This document shows positions 1-9,601 of a stretch of DNA of 64,000 nt, piece by piece. Source of the stretch: Azospira inquinata (lineage in GTDB: Bacteria > Pseudomonadota > Gammaproteobacteria > Burkholderiales > Rhodocyclaceae); the NCBI RefSeq assembly GCF_018905915.1, contig NZ_CP064782.1, forward strand, positions 1,116,001-1,180,000, given 5' to 3'. Below the pieces are notes generated by a model. It was not told where the DNA came from. It did not search any database and worked only from the letters and a program-made list of their open reading frames with translations. The translations under genes were made by a program, and so were the position numbers. Position 1 is the stretch's first letter; every line of letters starts with the position of its first letter.

Positions 1-197
1 TGCTCTGCCTCGCCGCGCAGGGTAAAGCGTTCTCCCCGGCGGGCAATGGTCACATCCAGGGCGGTTTCGATCTGGCGCAGGTTTTCGTCCAGGGCGCCGC
101 AGAGGTTGGACAGCTGGGTGTTGTCCAGGGGGTCGAGAATGACTTCCAGGGGACGGGCCTTGGCCGCCCCCGTTTTGGCGCTGCCACGGGGGCTCAT
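1..197 (-). CDS. ybeZ: PhoH-family ATPase, N-terminal fragment
   Basis: Only the first 65 codons lie in the window, starting at the ATG at 197 and running off the left edge. The visible part has a short basic lead followed by a stretch resembling the N-terminal domain of PhoH/YbeZ proteins (LxxLCGxLDxNLRQIE, then an RRGERF-like segment). The P-loop ATPase domain would lie outside. It sits 28 bp downstream of miaB on the same strand, matching the common miaB-phoH-ybeY order, and that synteny carries much of the call. YbeZ-type proteins are thought to work with YbeY in RNA and ribosome metabolism. The ATPase motif itself is not visible. Confidence 0.7.
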   Translation of the reverse strand, partial: MSPRGSAKTGAAKARPLEVILDPLDNTQLSNLCGALDENLRQIETALDVTIARRGERFTLRGEAE

Positions 198-225
198 CGT
201 CCTTGTTCCTTATCTGTCATGCCGT

Positions 226-1572
226 TCAGGCCTCGCGCTCCCGGGTCACAATCTCCCCCCGCAGGGAGTGGGGCAGGGCCGAGGTAATGGCCACTTCCAC
301 AAAATGGTGGATGAGCCGGGGATTGCCGACGAAATTGACCACCCGGTTGTTGTCCGTGCGCCCCGCCAGCTCCCCTGGATCTTTCTTGGAAACCCCTTCC
401 ACCAGCACCCGTTGCACCGAGCCCACCATGGTCTGGGAAATGGCCATGGCCTGGGCCTCTATCTGCTTTTGCAGCCGCATCAGGCGCTTTAACTTCACGT
501 CCTGGGGCGTATCGTCGGCCAGTTCCACCGCCGGCGTGCCCGGGCGGGGGCTGTACACAAAGCTGAAGGAGGTGTCGAAATTCAGCTCCTCAATCAGGCT
601 CATGGTCTTTTCAAAGTCCGCTTCCGTTTCCCCGGGGAAACCCACGATGAAATCGGAACTCAGGGACAGGTCGGGCCGGGCGGCCCGCAGCTTACGCACC
701 ACGCTCTTGTATTCCAGGGTGGTGTAGCCCCGCTTCATGGCCGCCAGCACCCGGTCCGCCCCGGCCTGCACGGGCAGGTGGAGGTGGGACACCAGCTTGG
801 GCACCTTGGCATAGGTTTCAATAAGCCGGGCCGTCATTTCCCGGGGATGGGAAGTGGTGTAGCGGATGCGCTCCACCCCGGGCATGTCGGCGATGTATTC
901 GATCAGCAGGGCCAAATCCGCCGTTTCCCCTTCCGAGCCGCCCACCTGGCCCCGGTAGGCGTTCACGTTCTGGCCCAGGAGGGTGATTTCCTTGACCCCC
1001 TGCTCCGCCAGCCCGGCCACTTCGGTGAGGATGTCCTCAAAGGGGCGGGATACTTCGCCGCCCCGGGTGTAGGGCACGATGCAGTAGGTGCAGAACTTGG
1101 AGCAGCCTTCCATGATGGAAACGAAGGCGCTGGCCCCTTCCGTCTTGGCCGGGGGCAGGGCATCGAATTTTTCGATTTCCGGAAAGGACACATCCACCGC
1201 CGCCCGGCCCTTGGTACGCCGATCCGCGATCAATTGGGGCAGCCGGTGCAGGGTCTGGGGCCCGAACACCACATCCACGTACGGGGCCCGGGCCACAATG
1301 GCCTCCCCTTCCTGACTGGCCACGCAGCCCCCCACGCCGATCACCAGATCAGGTTTGGATTGCTTCAGGTGGCGCACCCGGCCCAGGTCGTGAAACACCT
1401 TTTCCTGGGCCTTTTCCCGCACGGAACAGGTGTTGAAGAGAATGATATCGGCGTCTTCCGGGTTATCGGTTTTCTCGATCCCGCCCGCCTGGTTAAGCAC
1501 ATCGGCCATCTTGTCCGAGTCGTACTCGTTCATCTGACAGCCAAAGGTTTTGATATAGAGCTTTTTCGCCAC
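226..1572 (-). CDS. miaB: tRNA-2-methylthio-N6-dimethylallyladenosine synthase MiaB
   Basis: 448 codons, a normal MiaB length. It is a radical-SAM methylthiotransferase that adds the 2-methylthio group to i6A37 in tRNAs reading UNN codons. The N-terminal UPF0004 domain holds Cys12 (KTFGCQMN), the Cys of FNTCSV near residue 49 and the Cys of GGCVAS near 83, which bind the auxiliary cluster. CSKFCTYC near residue 157 is the radical-SAM CxxxCxxC motif. A C-terminal TRAM domain follows. The start codon is GTG at 1572, since the alignment to MiaB begins there; a strong ribosome site is not obvious. phoH follows directly. Confidence 0.96.
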   Translation of the reverse strand: MAKKLYIKTFGCQMNEYDSDKMADVLNQAGGIEKTDNPEDADIILFNTCSVREKAQEKVFHDLGRVRHLKQSKPDLVIGVGGCVASQEGEAIVARAPYVDVVFGPQTLHRLPQLIADRRTKGRAAVDVSFPEIEKFDALPPAKTEGASAFVSIMEGCSKFCTYCIVPYTRGGEVSRPFEDILTEVAGLAEQGVKEITLLGQNVNAYRGQVGGSEGETADLALLIEYIADMPGVERIRYTTSHPREMTARLIETYAKVPKLVSHLHLPVQAGADRVLAAMKRGYTTLEYKSVVRKLRAARPDLSLSSDFIVGFPGETEADFEKTMSLIEELNFDTSFSFVYSPRPGTPAVELADDTPQDVKLKRLMRLQKQIEAQAMAISQTMVGSVQRVLVEGVSKKDPGELAGRTDNNRVVNFVGNPRLIHHFVEVAITSALPHSLRGEIVTREREA

Positions 1573-1627
1573 AGGGTTTCTACACAGAAAGGGAAAAACA
1601 AAGCCGTTGGAACGGGAGCACCGGCCC

Positions 1628-2041
1628 CTAGTTCCAGGTCGCCGTTGCGGCGGTGGTCCGGTTGGAGGGGAGAGGCAGGGGCTGGGGCGGCATCCGCTTC
1701 GGGTCCAGCACCGCCAGTTCCTGGTTGGTCAAAATCCAAATCCGCTGCACATCCCCGTTCATGTCCGTCAAATAACGAACGTACAGGGTGCCGTTCAGAT
1801 TTTGCAGCGCGCCCACCAGCACCAGAAAATTGTTCTGATCCCGGATCACCAGACCCGGCGCCAGGTGGTACGTATATTTGTCGATGGTCACGTAGCCATT
1901 GGCCGGCGCCGACATTTTGCCGAAGGCCGCCGTCACCGGAATGGGGCGCACAATCGTCTGGGCCTGTACCCCCAGACAGCCGCCCCCCAGGGCCAGACAC
2001 AGCCCCATCAGGCACAACAGGCGACGCAACCCTGTCCGCAA
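1628..2041 (-). CDS. Small secreted protein of unknown function
   Basis: 137 residues. The chosen start is TTG at 2041 because an AAGGAG sequence lies 6 bases upstream and because the signal peptide needs the basic RTGLRRLL segment. The next ATG (2008) would remove it. The N-terminus is a clear Sec signal peptide with probable cleavage near VQA-Q around residue 28. The mature part of about 110 residues has a predicted beta-rich character and no motif I recognise, ending in a Pro/Thr/Ala-rich tail. A TATAAT-like -10 box lies upstream (complement of 2072-2077). It sits between tRNA-Met and miaB; function unknown. Confidence 0.75.
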   Translation of the reverse strand: MRTGLRRLLCLMGLCLALGGGCLGVQAQTIVRPIPVTAAFGKMSAPANGYVTIDKYTYHLAPGLVIRDQNNFLVLVGALQNLNGTLYVRYLTDMNGDVQRIWILTNQELAVLDPKRMPPQPLPLPSNRTTAATATWN

Positions 2042-2138
2042 GCCGGACTCCTTGGACTAAACGATTGAATAATTATACACAATCCCCCTCCCCCACCGCC
2101 CCGCCCCCGGATTTTTACGCCATCCCCGCGCCCAAACC

Positions 2139-2168
2139 TTGACCTGCCGCCCCCGCCCCAGATAGAAT
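2139..2168 (+). promoter_or_regulatory. Sigma70-type promoter of tRNA-Met
   Basis: TTGACC (2139-2144), an 18-base spacer and TAGAAT (2163-2168) lie on the plus strand. Transcription would begin near 2175, about 37 bases before the mature tRNA, a normal distance for a tRNA leader. The GC-rich stretch just before the tRNA could act as a discriminator for stringent control, but that is inference. Confidence 0.65.
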
Positions 2169-2211
2169 CTGCACCCTCCGTCTGCCGCCCTCCCGGGCGC
2201 AAAGGAAAAAA

Positions 2212-2288
2212 GGTGATGTAGCTCAGTCGGTTAGAGCGATGGATTCATAACCCATAGGTCGGCAGTTCGATTCTGCCCATCACCACCA
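2212..2288 (+). tRNA. tRNA-Met (anticodon CAT)
   Basis: The 77-base cloverleaf has acceptor arms GGTGATG/CATCACC (seven perfect pairs), a D arm with GTAGCTCAG and GGTTAGAGC, a loop TTCATAA carrying the CAT anticodon, a T arm with GTTCGATTC and an encoded CCA end. It lacks the unpaired position 1 of initiator tRNA, so it is an elongator Met tRNA. A tRNA-Ile with modified CAU anticodon cannot be excluded from the anticodon alone, but the body matches betaproteobacterial elongator Met genes as I remember them. Confidence 0.95.
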
Positions 2289-2296
2289 AGAATGCC

Positions 2297-2332
2297 AAAA
2301 GCCGCTGATCCACAAGGATCAGCGGCTTTTTT
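2297..2332 (+). terminator. Rho-independent terminator after tRNA-Met
   Basis: The perfect stem GCCGCTGATCC/GGATCAGCGGC has a 4-base loop and is flanked by AAAA on the left and a T-run on the right. It therefore works for the tRNA on the plus strand and equally for the converging hsdR on the minus strand. It begins 9 bases after the tRNA CCA. Confidence 0.93.
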
Positions 2333-2380
2333 CATTTGCAGAGCCCCCGCGCACCTGTCATTACAGGCCACAGATTCCCT

Positions 2381-5300
2381 TCAAGGGCGCCCCGCGGACA
2401 TGCTTTGGTAGATGCTCTGCCCCGCCCCGAAGTAGTTCTCATAGATATGGGCGTAGGTCTTCACCCGCTTGTCCTTCTTCAGATCAGGGGTATAGGACTT
2501 GGGGAGATGAATATAGAAATCACGGATAGTGCGCTCCACATCCGCCTTGGTCTGGGTCTTCAAGCGCCAATCCAGGACAAGTTTCTCCGCCTTCAACTTG
2601 GCCAACAGGTCCTTGGCCACCTTCTTCACCTCGTTCTTGTCCTTATCGCTCAGTTCCGGTTCGTGCTGGGTCAGCAGGTCAAAGATAGCCAGTTCCTCCT
2701 CAGAGAGATTTTCCCGGTGTGCCCGCTGTTCTTCTTGGGTCAGAGTCTGGGCAAAGTCCATCAGCTCTTTGAAAAAGCTTTCCAGGTTGTGACTGGAGGC
2801 GTTGTAGCTTTCGATCAGCTTCTTGAACTTCTCCATGAAGTCGATCCGACCCTTGTTCTCACGGACCATCTTGTCCAGCTTTCGCTCGATCTGTCCCTTC
2901 AGTTTTTCGGTCTCGGTGGCCTTCTGGCCTGCCTCGAACTTTTTTTGAAGGGCGGCAAAGTCGATTTGGGACAGATCAATCAGACCTTCAGCGGCAGGAC
3001 GCCCCCCAATGTGATACCCCTCGGTGGCGATGGAATTATCCAGCAGCGCTTCCAAGTCGCTCATCACCCCGGAAATATCAGGGACGGGGCGCAACGCCTT
3101 GATCATGGCTCCCAGGTAAGAGATCAACACCGACATGGGGGCATAAGCATTCGCCGCGCCATCGGGCAAAATGGCCTGGAAGGCACGCGCTATTTGCCCC
3201 GCCAAGAGCAAGTAGGCCCTAACCTTATCTTCCCCGGCGGCAAGAATAGCGTCCATGGCCTTCTGCAATGCTTCCAAACGTTTTTCCGGGGGGATGCTGA
3301 CCAGCTGCTTGAGATCAACATCCAGGAGCGCACAGAAGGCTTCCGCCTGTTTGAGCAAGCCATCCAGCAGTTCGACCAGCGCCCCCTTGTCCTTGATCGG
3401 CAATTGTCCCGGCTGGTTGGGCTTGGCGTAGATACGCAGGGCATCCTGTAGGTTACGAAAGATACCCACGTAATCCACAATCAGACCGGCACTCTTGCCC
3501 GGCGCCACCCGGTTGGCCCGAGCAATGGTCTGCATCAGGGTGTGATTGCGCATCGGCTTGTCCAGGTACAAGGTGGAACAGGTGGGCACATCAAAGCCGG
3601 TAATCCACATGGCACAGACAAAGACCAGACGGAGAGAACTCTCCGGGTCTTTGAATTTCTCGTCCAAGTCCTCCTTCAGCATCCGCTGCCGGTGGAGAAC
3701 GATGTCCAGCCCCTTGGCCTTCAGGTCTTCCACTTCATTCTGGGATTGGGACACCACCACCGCCATATCGGTGGTCTGCATGACCATAATCTTTTCCGCC
3801 AGCACCTCCTTGGCATCCCCGGTGGCTGTCTTCAGTTGCTCGCGCAGATCGGCCAACTGTTTCTTCCAGCAGGCCTGCACCTTGTCGTACATGCGCACCG
3901 CCGTGGCTTTGTCGATGCAGACCATCATGGCCTTGCCCCGGTAACCCCGGCCAAGGAAATGCTTAACCAGATCGGCGGCAATGGCATTTAGTCGATCATC
4001 CCGGGTAATCAGGTGATACTCCCGGGCAAATTCCCGCTCCAGCTTCTTCTCCTGGGCCTCGTCCAGTTCCGCCGCCTCAAGGAGCTTCTCCATATCCCGG
4101 TTGAGATTCTTGTTGGTGATCTGAAGCTCGGGTGTACGGTTCTCGTAATACAACGGCACCGTGGCCCCGTCTTCGATGGAGCGGGCAAAGTCGTAGACCG
4201 AAACGTAATCCCCGAACACTTCCCGGGTACGCTCCTCCTCCCCCGCAATCAGCGGCGTCCCGGTAAAGCCCAGGAAAGCGGCATTGGGCAAGGCATTCCG
4301 CATGTTCAGGGCAAAGATGTCGTACTGGCTGCGGTGGGCTTCATCGGTAATGACAATGATGTCGCTGCGGTCGGAAATCTGGGCATAAGTCTCCCCCCTA
4401 TCCGTGTGGAATTTCTGGATGAGGCTAAAGACATAGCGGTGGTCCTGGGAGAGGAGCTGCTTCAGATGTTCCCCGCTGTTGGCCTGAACTTCCGCCCCCG
4501 TAATGGCGCCGGTGGCCGTGAAGGTCTTGTAGATTTGATCGTCCAGTTCGGAGCGGTCCGTGACAATCACAAAGGTCCACTTTCCCGGCAGGGTACGCAA
4601 AATTTTCTGGGTAAAAAACACCATAGAAAGGCTCTTGCCACTCCCCTGGGTATGCCAGAAAACCCCCAGCTTTTTCGCCGCTTCCCCGTCCCCGGATTCC
4701 CGCAGCTTGCGCATCTGGGCAATGGCCTTGTTCACCCCCAGGTACTGGTGGTTCTTGGCCACCTTTTTGATCAAACCACCCCGGGCCGTTTCGAACAGGG
4801 TGAAGTTCTCCACCAGGTCGAGCAGGCGCCTCTTGTCACAAAGCCCCCGAATGGCCGTCTCCAGACTGGTGGAGCCCGCCTCCTCTTCATCGTCAATGCG
4901 CCGCCACTCGAAGAAGTGCTCCCAGGGACTAGTCAGGGTCCCCACCCGGGTCTGCAAGCCATTAGAAAGCAGGATGAAAGCATTGGGGTGGAACAACTGG
5001 GGAATGCTCTGGCCCTTGTAGTCCTTCAGGTTGTCGTCGTAGGCAGACTTCAGGGGCACATGGGGCCCCTTTAGTTCGATGAAGACCAGCGGGATGCCAT
5101 TGACAAAGCCCAGCAGGTCACAGCGGCGCTTGTACATCTCCCCCGACACCCACATCTGCTGGGCCAGGAAAAAGTCATTGTTCTCCGGGCGGTTCCAGTC
5201 GATGGCAGAAAGTTCCACCGTCAGGGGGTTGCCTTCGTTATCGGGGACCTCCACCTTCACCCGGTCCCGCAACAGCTTGTAGAAGGCCTGGTTGGCATTG

Positions 5301-5587
5301 ACCGGAATCTGCTTGGAGCGATCCTCGGTCAGTTGCTCGATGGCCTGTTCGTAGGCGGAGGCCGGGTAACCGGGGTTGATGCGTTCCAGCGCCTTGCGAA
5401 GGCGAGGCACGAAGATGACTTCGGCGGCAGACTTGCGGCCCTCCGTGCCGTCCGGGCCGAAGGTCTCGTTGTAGAGGTTAGCCGTCTCCCAACCAAGGGA
5501 TGCAAAACAGTTGATCGCGGGTAGCTCGACCAGAGCCAGTTCCCCGTAGGTGGCTGTGACTTCCTTGGCTGTGAGAACATTAGTCAT
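2381..5587 (-). CDS. hsdR: Type I restriction endonuclease subunit R
   Basis: 1068 residues. This is the motor and nuclease subunit, which translocates DNA and cuts when the HsdMS target is unmethylated. The N-terminal nuclease core shows Asp157 followed by Glu171-x-Lys173 (D-x13-ExK). The SF2 helicase part has Walker A QGSGKS at 314-319 and the DEAH box at 415-418, followed by RecA-like motifs such as TGTP. The charged C-terminal third is the likely HsdM-docking region. It starts with ATG at 5587 overlapping the hsdS stop (ATGA), so the operon runs hsdM, hsdS, hsdR. No frameshift or lost catalytic residue is visible, so it looks functional. Confidence 0.96.
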   Translation of the reverse strand: MTNVLTAKEVTATYGELALVELPAINCFASLGWETANLYNETFGPDGTEGRKSAAEVIFVPRLRKALERINPGYPASAYEQAIEQLTEDRSKQIPVNANQAFYKLLRDRVKVEVPDNEGNPLTVELSAIDWNRPENNDFFLAQQMWVSGEMYKRRCDLLGFVNGIPLVFIELKGPHVPLKSAYDDNLKDYKGQSIPQLFHPNAFILLSNGLQTRVGTLTSPWEHFFEWRRIDDEEEAGSTSLETAIRGLCDKRRLLDLVENFTLFETARGGLIKKVAKNHQYLGVNKAIAQMRKLRESGDGEAAKKLGVFWHTQGSGKSLSMVFFTQKILRTLPGKWTFVIVTDRSELDDQIYKTFTATGAITGAEVQANSGEHLKQLLSQDHRYVFSLIQKFHTDRGETYAQISDRSDIIVITDEAHRSQYDIFALNMRNALPNAAFLGFTGTPLIAGEEERTREVFGDYVSVYDFARSIEDGATVPLYYENRTPELQITNKNLNRDMEKLLEAAELDEAQEKKLEREFAREYHLITRDDRLNAIAADLVKHFLGRGYRGKAMMVCIDKATAVRMYDKVQACWKKQLADLREQLKTATGDAKEVLAEKIMVMQTTDMAVVVSQSQNEVEDLKAKGLDIVLHRQRMLKEDLDEKFKDPESSLRLVFVCAMWITGFDVPTCSTLYLDKPMRNHTLMQTIARANRVAPGKSAGLIVDYVGIFRNLQDALRIYAKPNQPGQLPIKDKGALVELLDGLLKQAEAFCALLDVDLKQLVSIPPEKRLEALQKAMDAILAAGEDKVRAYLLLAGQIARAFQAILPDGAANAYAPMSVLISYLGAMIKALRPVPDISGVMSDLEALLDNSIATEGYHIGGRPAAEGLIDLSQIDFAALQKKFEAGQKATETEKLKGQIERKLDKMVRENKGRIDFMEKFKKLIESYNASSHNLESFFKELMDFAQTLTQEEQRAHRENLSEEELAIFDLLTQHEPELSDKDKNEVKKVAKDLLAKLKAEKLVLDWRLKTQTKADVERTIRDFYIHLPKSYTPDLKKDKRVKTYAHIYENYFGAGQSIYQSMSAGRP

Positions 5588-6882
5588 GCCGCGACGGCCT
5601 CCTCAGGTTCAGGTAGGGTAGAAACGTCGAGTTCGCCGGAGATGAGCTTGGGGAGCAGGAGGTCTCTTGTTTGCCGAAGAATTCGATTCTTCTTCGCAAG
5701 GTTTGTTATGGACGCAAGCATTGGCTCTACGGTCTTATCGAAAGATGCTGCAAGATTTTTATCTGGTAATACCAACGAGAGCCAACTCACTGTCTTTTGA
5801 TTGATACCGGGCTGAGCGGCATTCGCATTTGTTGCTCGAATGGCATCTACCGTTTCAGTGCGCTGTAACCAAAGATACAGTTGGTTCTGGGTCAGATGAA
5901 TTCCCGATGAGCGGAGAAGAAAGACGTGTTCGTTGACTGCACAGACACGATGAGGAAATGAGTCTCTGAAGTAAGTTGACCTTCCTATGTAGGCTCCGTC
6001 CTTATAGACAGCGACATCTCGATCAGCGACAACCCCTTTTTTCATCGAGGCGAAAAACTCCTTGGAAATTAGCTTCTCAGAATCGAAATTGTGGCGACCA
6101 ATCGAAATCACGTTTTCAGCCCCAATACTTGGCACCCCTTCGTCTATTTCGGAAATTCCCCCTTTGGGACGCTTCCCTGATTCAATCGATATCAAGTGCT
6201 CCCCGAGCTTTCCTGCAATCCACCCCTCCGGGATCAACCCCAGTTCCGACTCCACCATCTTCACCTGTTCATGCCCCGGAAAACGGAAGCGGACGAACCA
6301 CTCCTCGTAGATTCTCCGCGCCATTTCCTCAAGGATGGCGATCCGTCGCGTGTTGTTTTCGATCAGGTCGTCGTATGCGGAAAGGATGGAGACGATGCAG
6401 CGTTGAGTTTTCAATGGAGGGAACGGCACCTCCAGATCAGATATTTGCTTTGCACTTACATTTGGCTGTCCGGCTCCAAGTCCTTGGGCATACAAGGTCT
6501 TCTCATAATTCGGCAGCGACAGAACATAAAAAACAAAGGCCGGATCACACTTGGCCTTATCAGGTCGAATAATTCCAACACGCTGATTGACCAAAAACCG
6601 TTGTGAAACTTTTAGCATCCGACCAAACTTGCCTACACTTCCGGCTCCGGTCATAGCAACTAAGCTGTCTCCCTGCTGTAAAACGTATCGGTTTAATTTG
6701 CCGGTAAAAAGCTCTCTCGGGAAATGGTCCGCACAGCGAGACTGGACGCACCCAGCTTGGATGTTCCCAATCTTGATCACGGGTATTCCACTACTTCCGA
6801 GGTCGGAACTCTTAAATGCAAACCCGGAGAAAACAGTAGCAATTTCTCCTAATTGCACCTTTGTATGGCCAGTTTTCTTCAT
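5584..6882 (-). CDS. hsdS: Type I restriction-modification specificity subunit S
   Basis: 432 residues, the normal size for two target-recognition domains joined by conserved helices. TRD1 occupies about residues 1-160. It is followed by the central helix with the [27 protein letters not shown] pattern, TRD2 at about 215-380, and a second helix with [16 protein letters not shown]. It dictates the bipartite DNA target for HsdM and HsdR. The TRD coding stretches are visibly more AT-rich than the flanking genes, as expected for recombining specificity domains. The ATG overlaps the hsdM stop by 4 bases. The recognised sequence cannot be read from the protein. Confidence 0.95.
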   Translation of the reverse strand: MKKTGHTKVQLGEIATVFSGFAFKSSDLGSSGIPVIKIGNIQAGCVQSRCADHFPRELFTGKLNRYVLQQGDSLVAMTGAGSVGKFGRMLKVSQRFLVNQRVGIIRPDKAKCDPAFVFYVLSLPNYEKTLYAQGLGAGQPNVSAKQISDLEVPFPPLKTQRCIVSILSAYDDLIENNTRRIAILEEMARRIYEEWFVRFRFPGHEQVKMVESELGLIPEGWIAGKLGEHLISIESGKRPKGGISEIDEGVPSIGAENVISIGRHNFDSEKLISKEFFASMKKGVVADRDVAVYKDGAYIGRSTYFRDSFPHRVCAVNEHVFLLRSSGIHLTQNQLYLWLQRTETVDAIRATNANAAQPGINQKTVSWLSLVLPDKNLAASFDKTVEPMLASITNLAKKNRILRQTRDLLLPKLISGELDVSTLPEPEEAVAA

Positions 6883-8432
6883 GAGGCCGAAATGGAGAGA
6901 AGATTTGATGCGTTGTCACTAATGGCTTTTTCCAATTCGCCAGCTTCGAAGTTCAGCAACTCCAACTCTTCCGTCAATGCTTCAAATCTCTCAACAAAAT
7001 CAAAGTCGTCCGCCCCCTTATCTGCAACCCCAACATAGCGTCCTGTATTGAGACTCCAACCTTGCGTCTCAATCTCGGCGAGGTTCACTGCTCTGCACAC
7101 CCCAGCGATGTCCCGATAGACCCCTTCCGGGAACTGCTGCTGGAGCATTTCTTGACTACCTGCACCAGTCTCGATGGCCTCTCCACGCCACAACCGCACG
7201 ATGTTGGAGAGAAATTCGATCTGTTCTGGCAGGAAGTCACGGATCGCACGGCTGACCTGCCGGTAGTAACCCCGCGCATCGATGAACAGCACTTGATCCT
7301 TGCGTTTTCCTCTGGTCTTGGCCTTATCGAAGAACCACAGGGTACACGGCAAGGTTACCGTGTAGAAGAAGTTGGAGCCCACCGAGACGATCACATCCAC
7401 GCCCCCGGTCTGGATCAGCTTCTTGCGGATTTCCAGCTCCGTCCCCCGGGCATCCCCCGCCGAGTTGGCCATGACAAAACCCGCCCTGCCCGATTCGCTT
7501 AGGGTTGTGTAGAAAAGCTGTATCCAGAGGTAATTGGCGTTGTCCGTGGATGGAATACCGAAGGGGAAGCGAGGGTCGTCCTTCAACCGTTCCTTATCCA
7601 CCCCCGAGACATTGAACGGAGGATTGGCCATGACAAAGTCGAACCGGCCCAGGGCATGGTGGGGGTCTTCGTAGTAGGTATTGGCTTCCCGGATATCCCC
7701 GGAAAGGCCATGCACCGCCAGATTCATTTTGGCCAGCTTCACCGTGTCATTGGCCTTTTCGGTACCAAAAACGGTGAGTTCTTCCCCGGCCCGTTTGTGA
7801 CGACGCTGCACGAAGTCCGCACTTTGCACAAACATGCCCCCGGAGCCACAGGCCGGGTCAAAAATCTTGCCGTGAAAGGGCTCGATGATTTCGACGATAA
7901 GTTTGACGATGCTGGTGGGGGTGTAGAACACGCCCCCCTTCTGACCTTCCGCCAGGGCGAACTTGCCCAGGAAATATTCGTAGATTTTGCCGAAAGCGTC
8001 CCCTTCGATTTTGCCCAGGTCGTTCATCAGGCGCAGCAGCTCGATCAGGACCGGATTGGGGAGCTTGCCGTAGGAGCGGGGCAAGACACCTTTCAGCTCT
8101 TCGTTCTCCAGCTCCACCGCCGCCATGGCTTCATTGACGGCTCGCCCCACATCCAGGCCCTCGGCCAGATCCAGCAAATAGGAAAACCGGGCCTGAGGGG
8201 AAAGGTACAGCGCCCCTTCCGCCTGATAATCGAATTTCTCGATTTCGCTGGGGTCCATACCGCGCTGGATCAGCTTTGCCTCAGCCTCCCCAAAACGCTT
8301 CTCGGCATAACGCAGAAAGAGCAGCCCCAGAACGGGATTGGAAAATTCAGCGGGTTTCAGGCCGGTATTGGCCCACAGTTGGTCAGCAGCCGCCCATAGG
8401 CGGGATTCAATCTGGTTCTGGTCAATGGTCAT
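6879..8432 (-). CDS. hsdM: Type I restriction-modification methyltransferase subunit M
   Basis: About 517 residues; an N6-adenine methyltransferase that with HsdS methylates the host target. An N-terminal HsdM helical domain (YAEKRF segment) is followed by the Rossmann methylase with SAM motif DPACGSG at about 192-198 and catalytic NPPF at 270-273. Two starts are possible: ATG at 8432 (chosen; first codons MTIDQNQIE) or TTG six codons upstream at 8450. Neither has a strong ribosome site. It is first in an operon with hsdS and hsdR, both joined by ATGA overlaps. A TACAAT-like -10 lies upstream, but I see no convincing -35. Confidence 0.95.
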   Translation of the reverse strand: MTIDQNQIESRLWAAADQLWANTGLKPAEFSNPVLGLLFLRYAEKRFGEAEAKLIQRGMDPSEIEKFDYQAEGALYLSPQARFSYLLDLAEGLDVGRAVNEAMAAVELENEELKGVLPRSYGKLPNPVLIELLRLMNDLGKIEGDAFGKIYEYFLGKFALAEGQKGGVFYTPTSIVKLIVEIIEPFHGKIFDPACGSGGMFVQSADFVQRRHKRAGEELTVFGTEKANDTVKLAKMNLAVHGLSGDIREANTYYEDPHHALGRFDFVMANPPFNVSGVDKERLKDDPRFPFGIPSTDNANYLWIQLFYTTLSESGRAGFVMANSAGDARGTELEIRKKLIQTGGVDVIVSVGSNFFYTVTLPCTLWFFDKAKTRGKRKDQVLFIDARGYYRQVSRAIRDFLPEQIEFLSNIVRLWRGEAIETGAGSQEMLQQQFPEGVYRDIAGVCRAVNLAEIETQGWSLNTGRYVGVADKGADDFDFVERFEALTEELELLNFEAGELEKAISDNASNLLSISAS

Positions 8433-8672
8433 TGTTCTTGTAATTGCCAAGCAAACGGATACGGGAGTCGATTGTACCCCGTGACCTATCCAGACCTCGC
8501 CTCCTCAAAGGAGCCGCACCTTCCGGCAAATCCTCCAAGCTTGGTAGTCCCCAAAGGGCGAGTATTACCAAGCCACAATATTGCCACCCAACCGATGGCC
8601 AGCCACCACCCTGGCACCAGAAGACCGTTCCTATTATGATGAATCCGTTTTTTCGATCATCAACGGCTCGGC
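8433..8672. other. Divergent intergenic region, hsdM to pilin
   Basis: This stretch of about 240 bases separates the restriction operon (minus) from the pilin-like gene (plus), so both promoters should lie here. The minus strand has TACAAT (complement of 8471-8476) without a clear -35. The plus strand has a TATTATGATG segment near 8634-8643 that could be a -10. I see no repeated tRNA end, integrase fragment or coding capacity. Confidence 0.4.
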
Positions 8673-9311
8673 ATGGGCTTTCCCTCTACTTCCTATCCTG
8701 CAAATAGCGTTATCAGCTTCCCCCTTTCCCCCTCACCGGCTTTTCTCGGCTCCAGCCGCAGCGCGGGTCAGGGGAGGGTCGGGCCTTTACGGAACGCCGG
8801 TTTCACCCTGGTGGAGCTGGTCATTTCTATTCTGGTCCTGGGGATTTTGGCGGCGGTGGCCCTGCCCATTTATGCGGATTACCGATCCGCCGCCCGGGCG
8901 GCGGCGGTGAAGGGGCTGGGGGGATCGGTGAATTCGGCCATGGGCATTGTGAATTCCCTGATTGCGGTGCGGGGGGCGGGCACGGTGGGGAAAGAGACCA
9001 ACATTACCTGGGTCACCATGACGGACGGCTCCCAGGTGCGGGTCTGGAGCGGCTATCCGGACCGGTGGTGCGATGGCATCGGGGCCACCCAACTGGGGAT
9101 GGAAGCCCCAGCCAATGATGGCTGCTATTTATCCACGGCGGCGGTCAAAAATGGCCAGTTCAATTTCTACGGCTATGGCAATGGCTCCATTCCCAACGGG
9201 GACGCGGGCTGGCGCCTGGAAGACGCCACGGACCCCATGTATTGCTCGGTGCAATACACCTATAACGGCACCACGCCGCCGGTGGTGACTTTGAATACCA
9301 AGGGCTGCTAA
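8673..9311 (+). CDS. Type IV pilin-like (prepilin) protein
   Basis: 212 residues with a classic class III signal: AG-FTLVELVISILVLGILAAVALP, cleavage after Gly43, Phe44 as +1 and the conserved Glu at +5 (Glu48), followed by the hydrophobic assembly helix. The mature part is about 169 residues, with Cys pairs that could form a C-terminal disulfide loop, ending in TKGC. The leader before the cleavage site is 43 residues, against the usual 6-25 or so, because no ATG, GTG or TTG lies closer in frame. No assembly genes (pilB, pilC, pilD) are nearby, so it would need machinery encoded elsewhere. It could be a major or minor pilin or a pseudopilin. Confidence 0.85.
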   Translation: MGFPSTSYPANSVISFPLSPSPAFLGSSRSAGQGRVGPLRNAGFTLVELVISILVLGILAAVALPIYADYRSAARAAAVKGLGGSVNSAMGIVNSLIAVRGAGTVGKETNITWVTMTDGSQVRVWSGYPDRWCDGIGATQLGMEAPANDGCYLSTAAVKNGQFNFYGYGNGSIPNGDAGWRLEDATDPMYCSVQYTYNGTTPPVVTLNTKGC

Positions 9312-9601
9312 TAGTTGGGGTCAGGGCCCCGGGTAAGACCGCGATGCCCTCTTTGCTTCTGGCCCGGCCCAGCCTCTCCTTGTAGCCCTTTTCCCTCCTT
9401 GCCCCTTCGGGACTGGTTTATTCCTGCTCTTTCTGAGCACCCCATACCGGGGCATCCCTTGGAGAAGGCCGTCCCTGCTGGTTCTTCCCTAATTATGGCG
9501 AATAGCCTAGAGGCCCCATTGGGTTACACTCTTCCGATTAAGGGCTTGTTGCGTTGCTGACAAGCCCCTCATGAGCCGGTTACCTACGAAAGCACGATCC
9601 C
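9312..9601. other. Intergenic region, pilin to PAS protein
   Basis: The 290 bases hold no plausible gene. I see no strong U-tailed terminator for the pilin gene and only weak promoter-like elements (for example TTGGGT near 9529) for the chemoreceptor pair. The base composition is slightly less GC-rich than the flanking genes. Confidence 0.35.

Noticed and set aside
2212..8672. tRNA-Met as an attachment site of an integrated element
   Set aside because: I looked for a second copy of the tRNA 3' end near 8450-9600 and found none, and no integrase gene is present. The restriction module may be acquired, but not by a visible tRNA-site integration.
8600..8672. Sigma54 promoter for the pilin gene
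   Set aside because: A TGGCAC element is present, but the required TTGC-type -12 box at the correct distance is missing.
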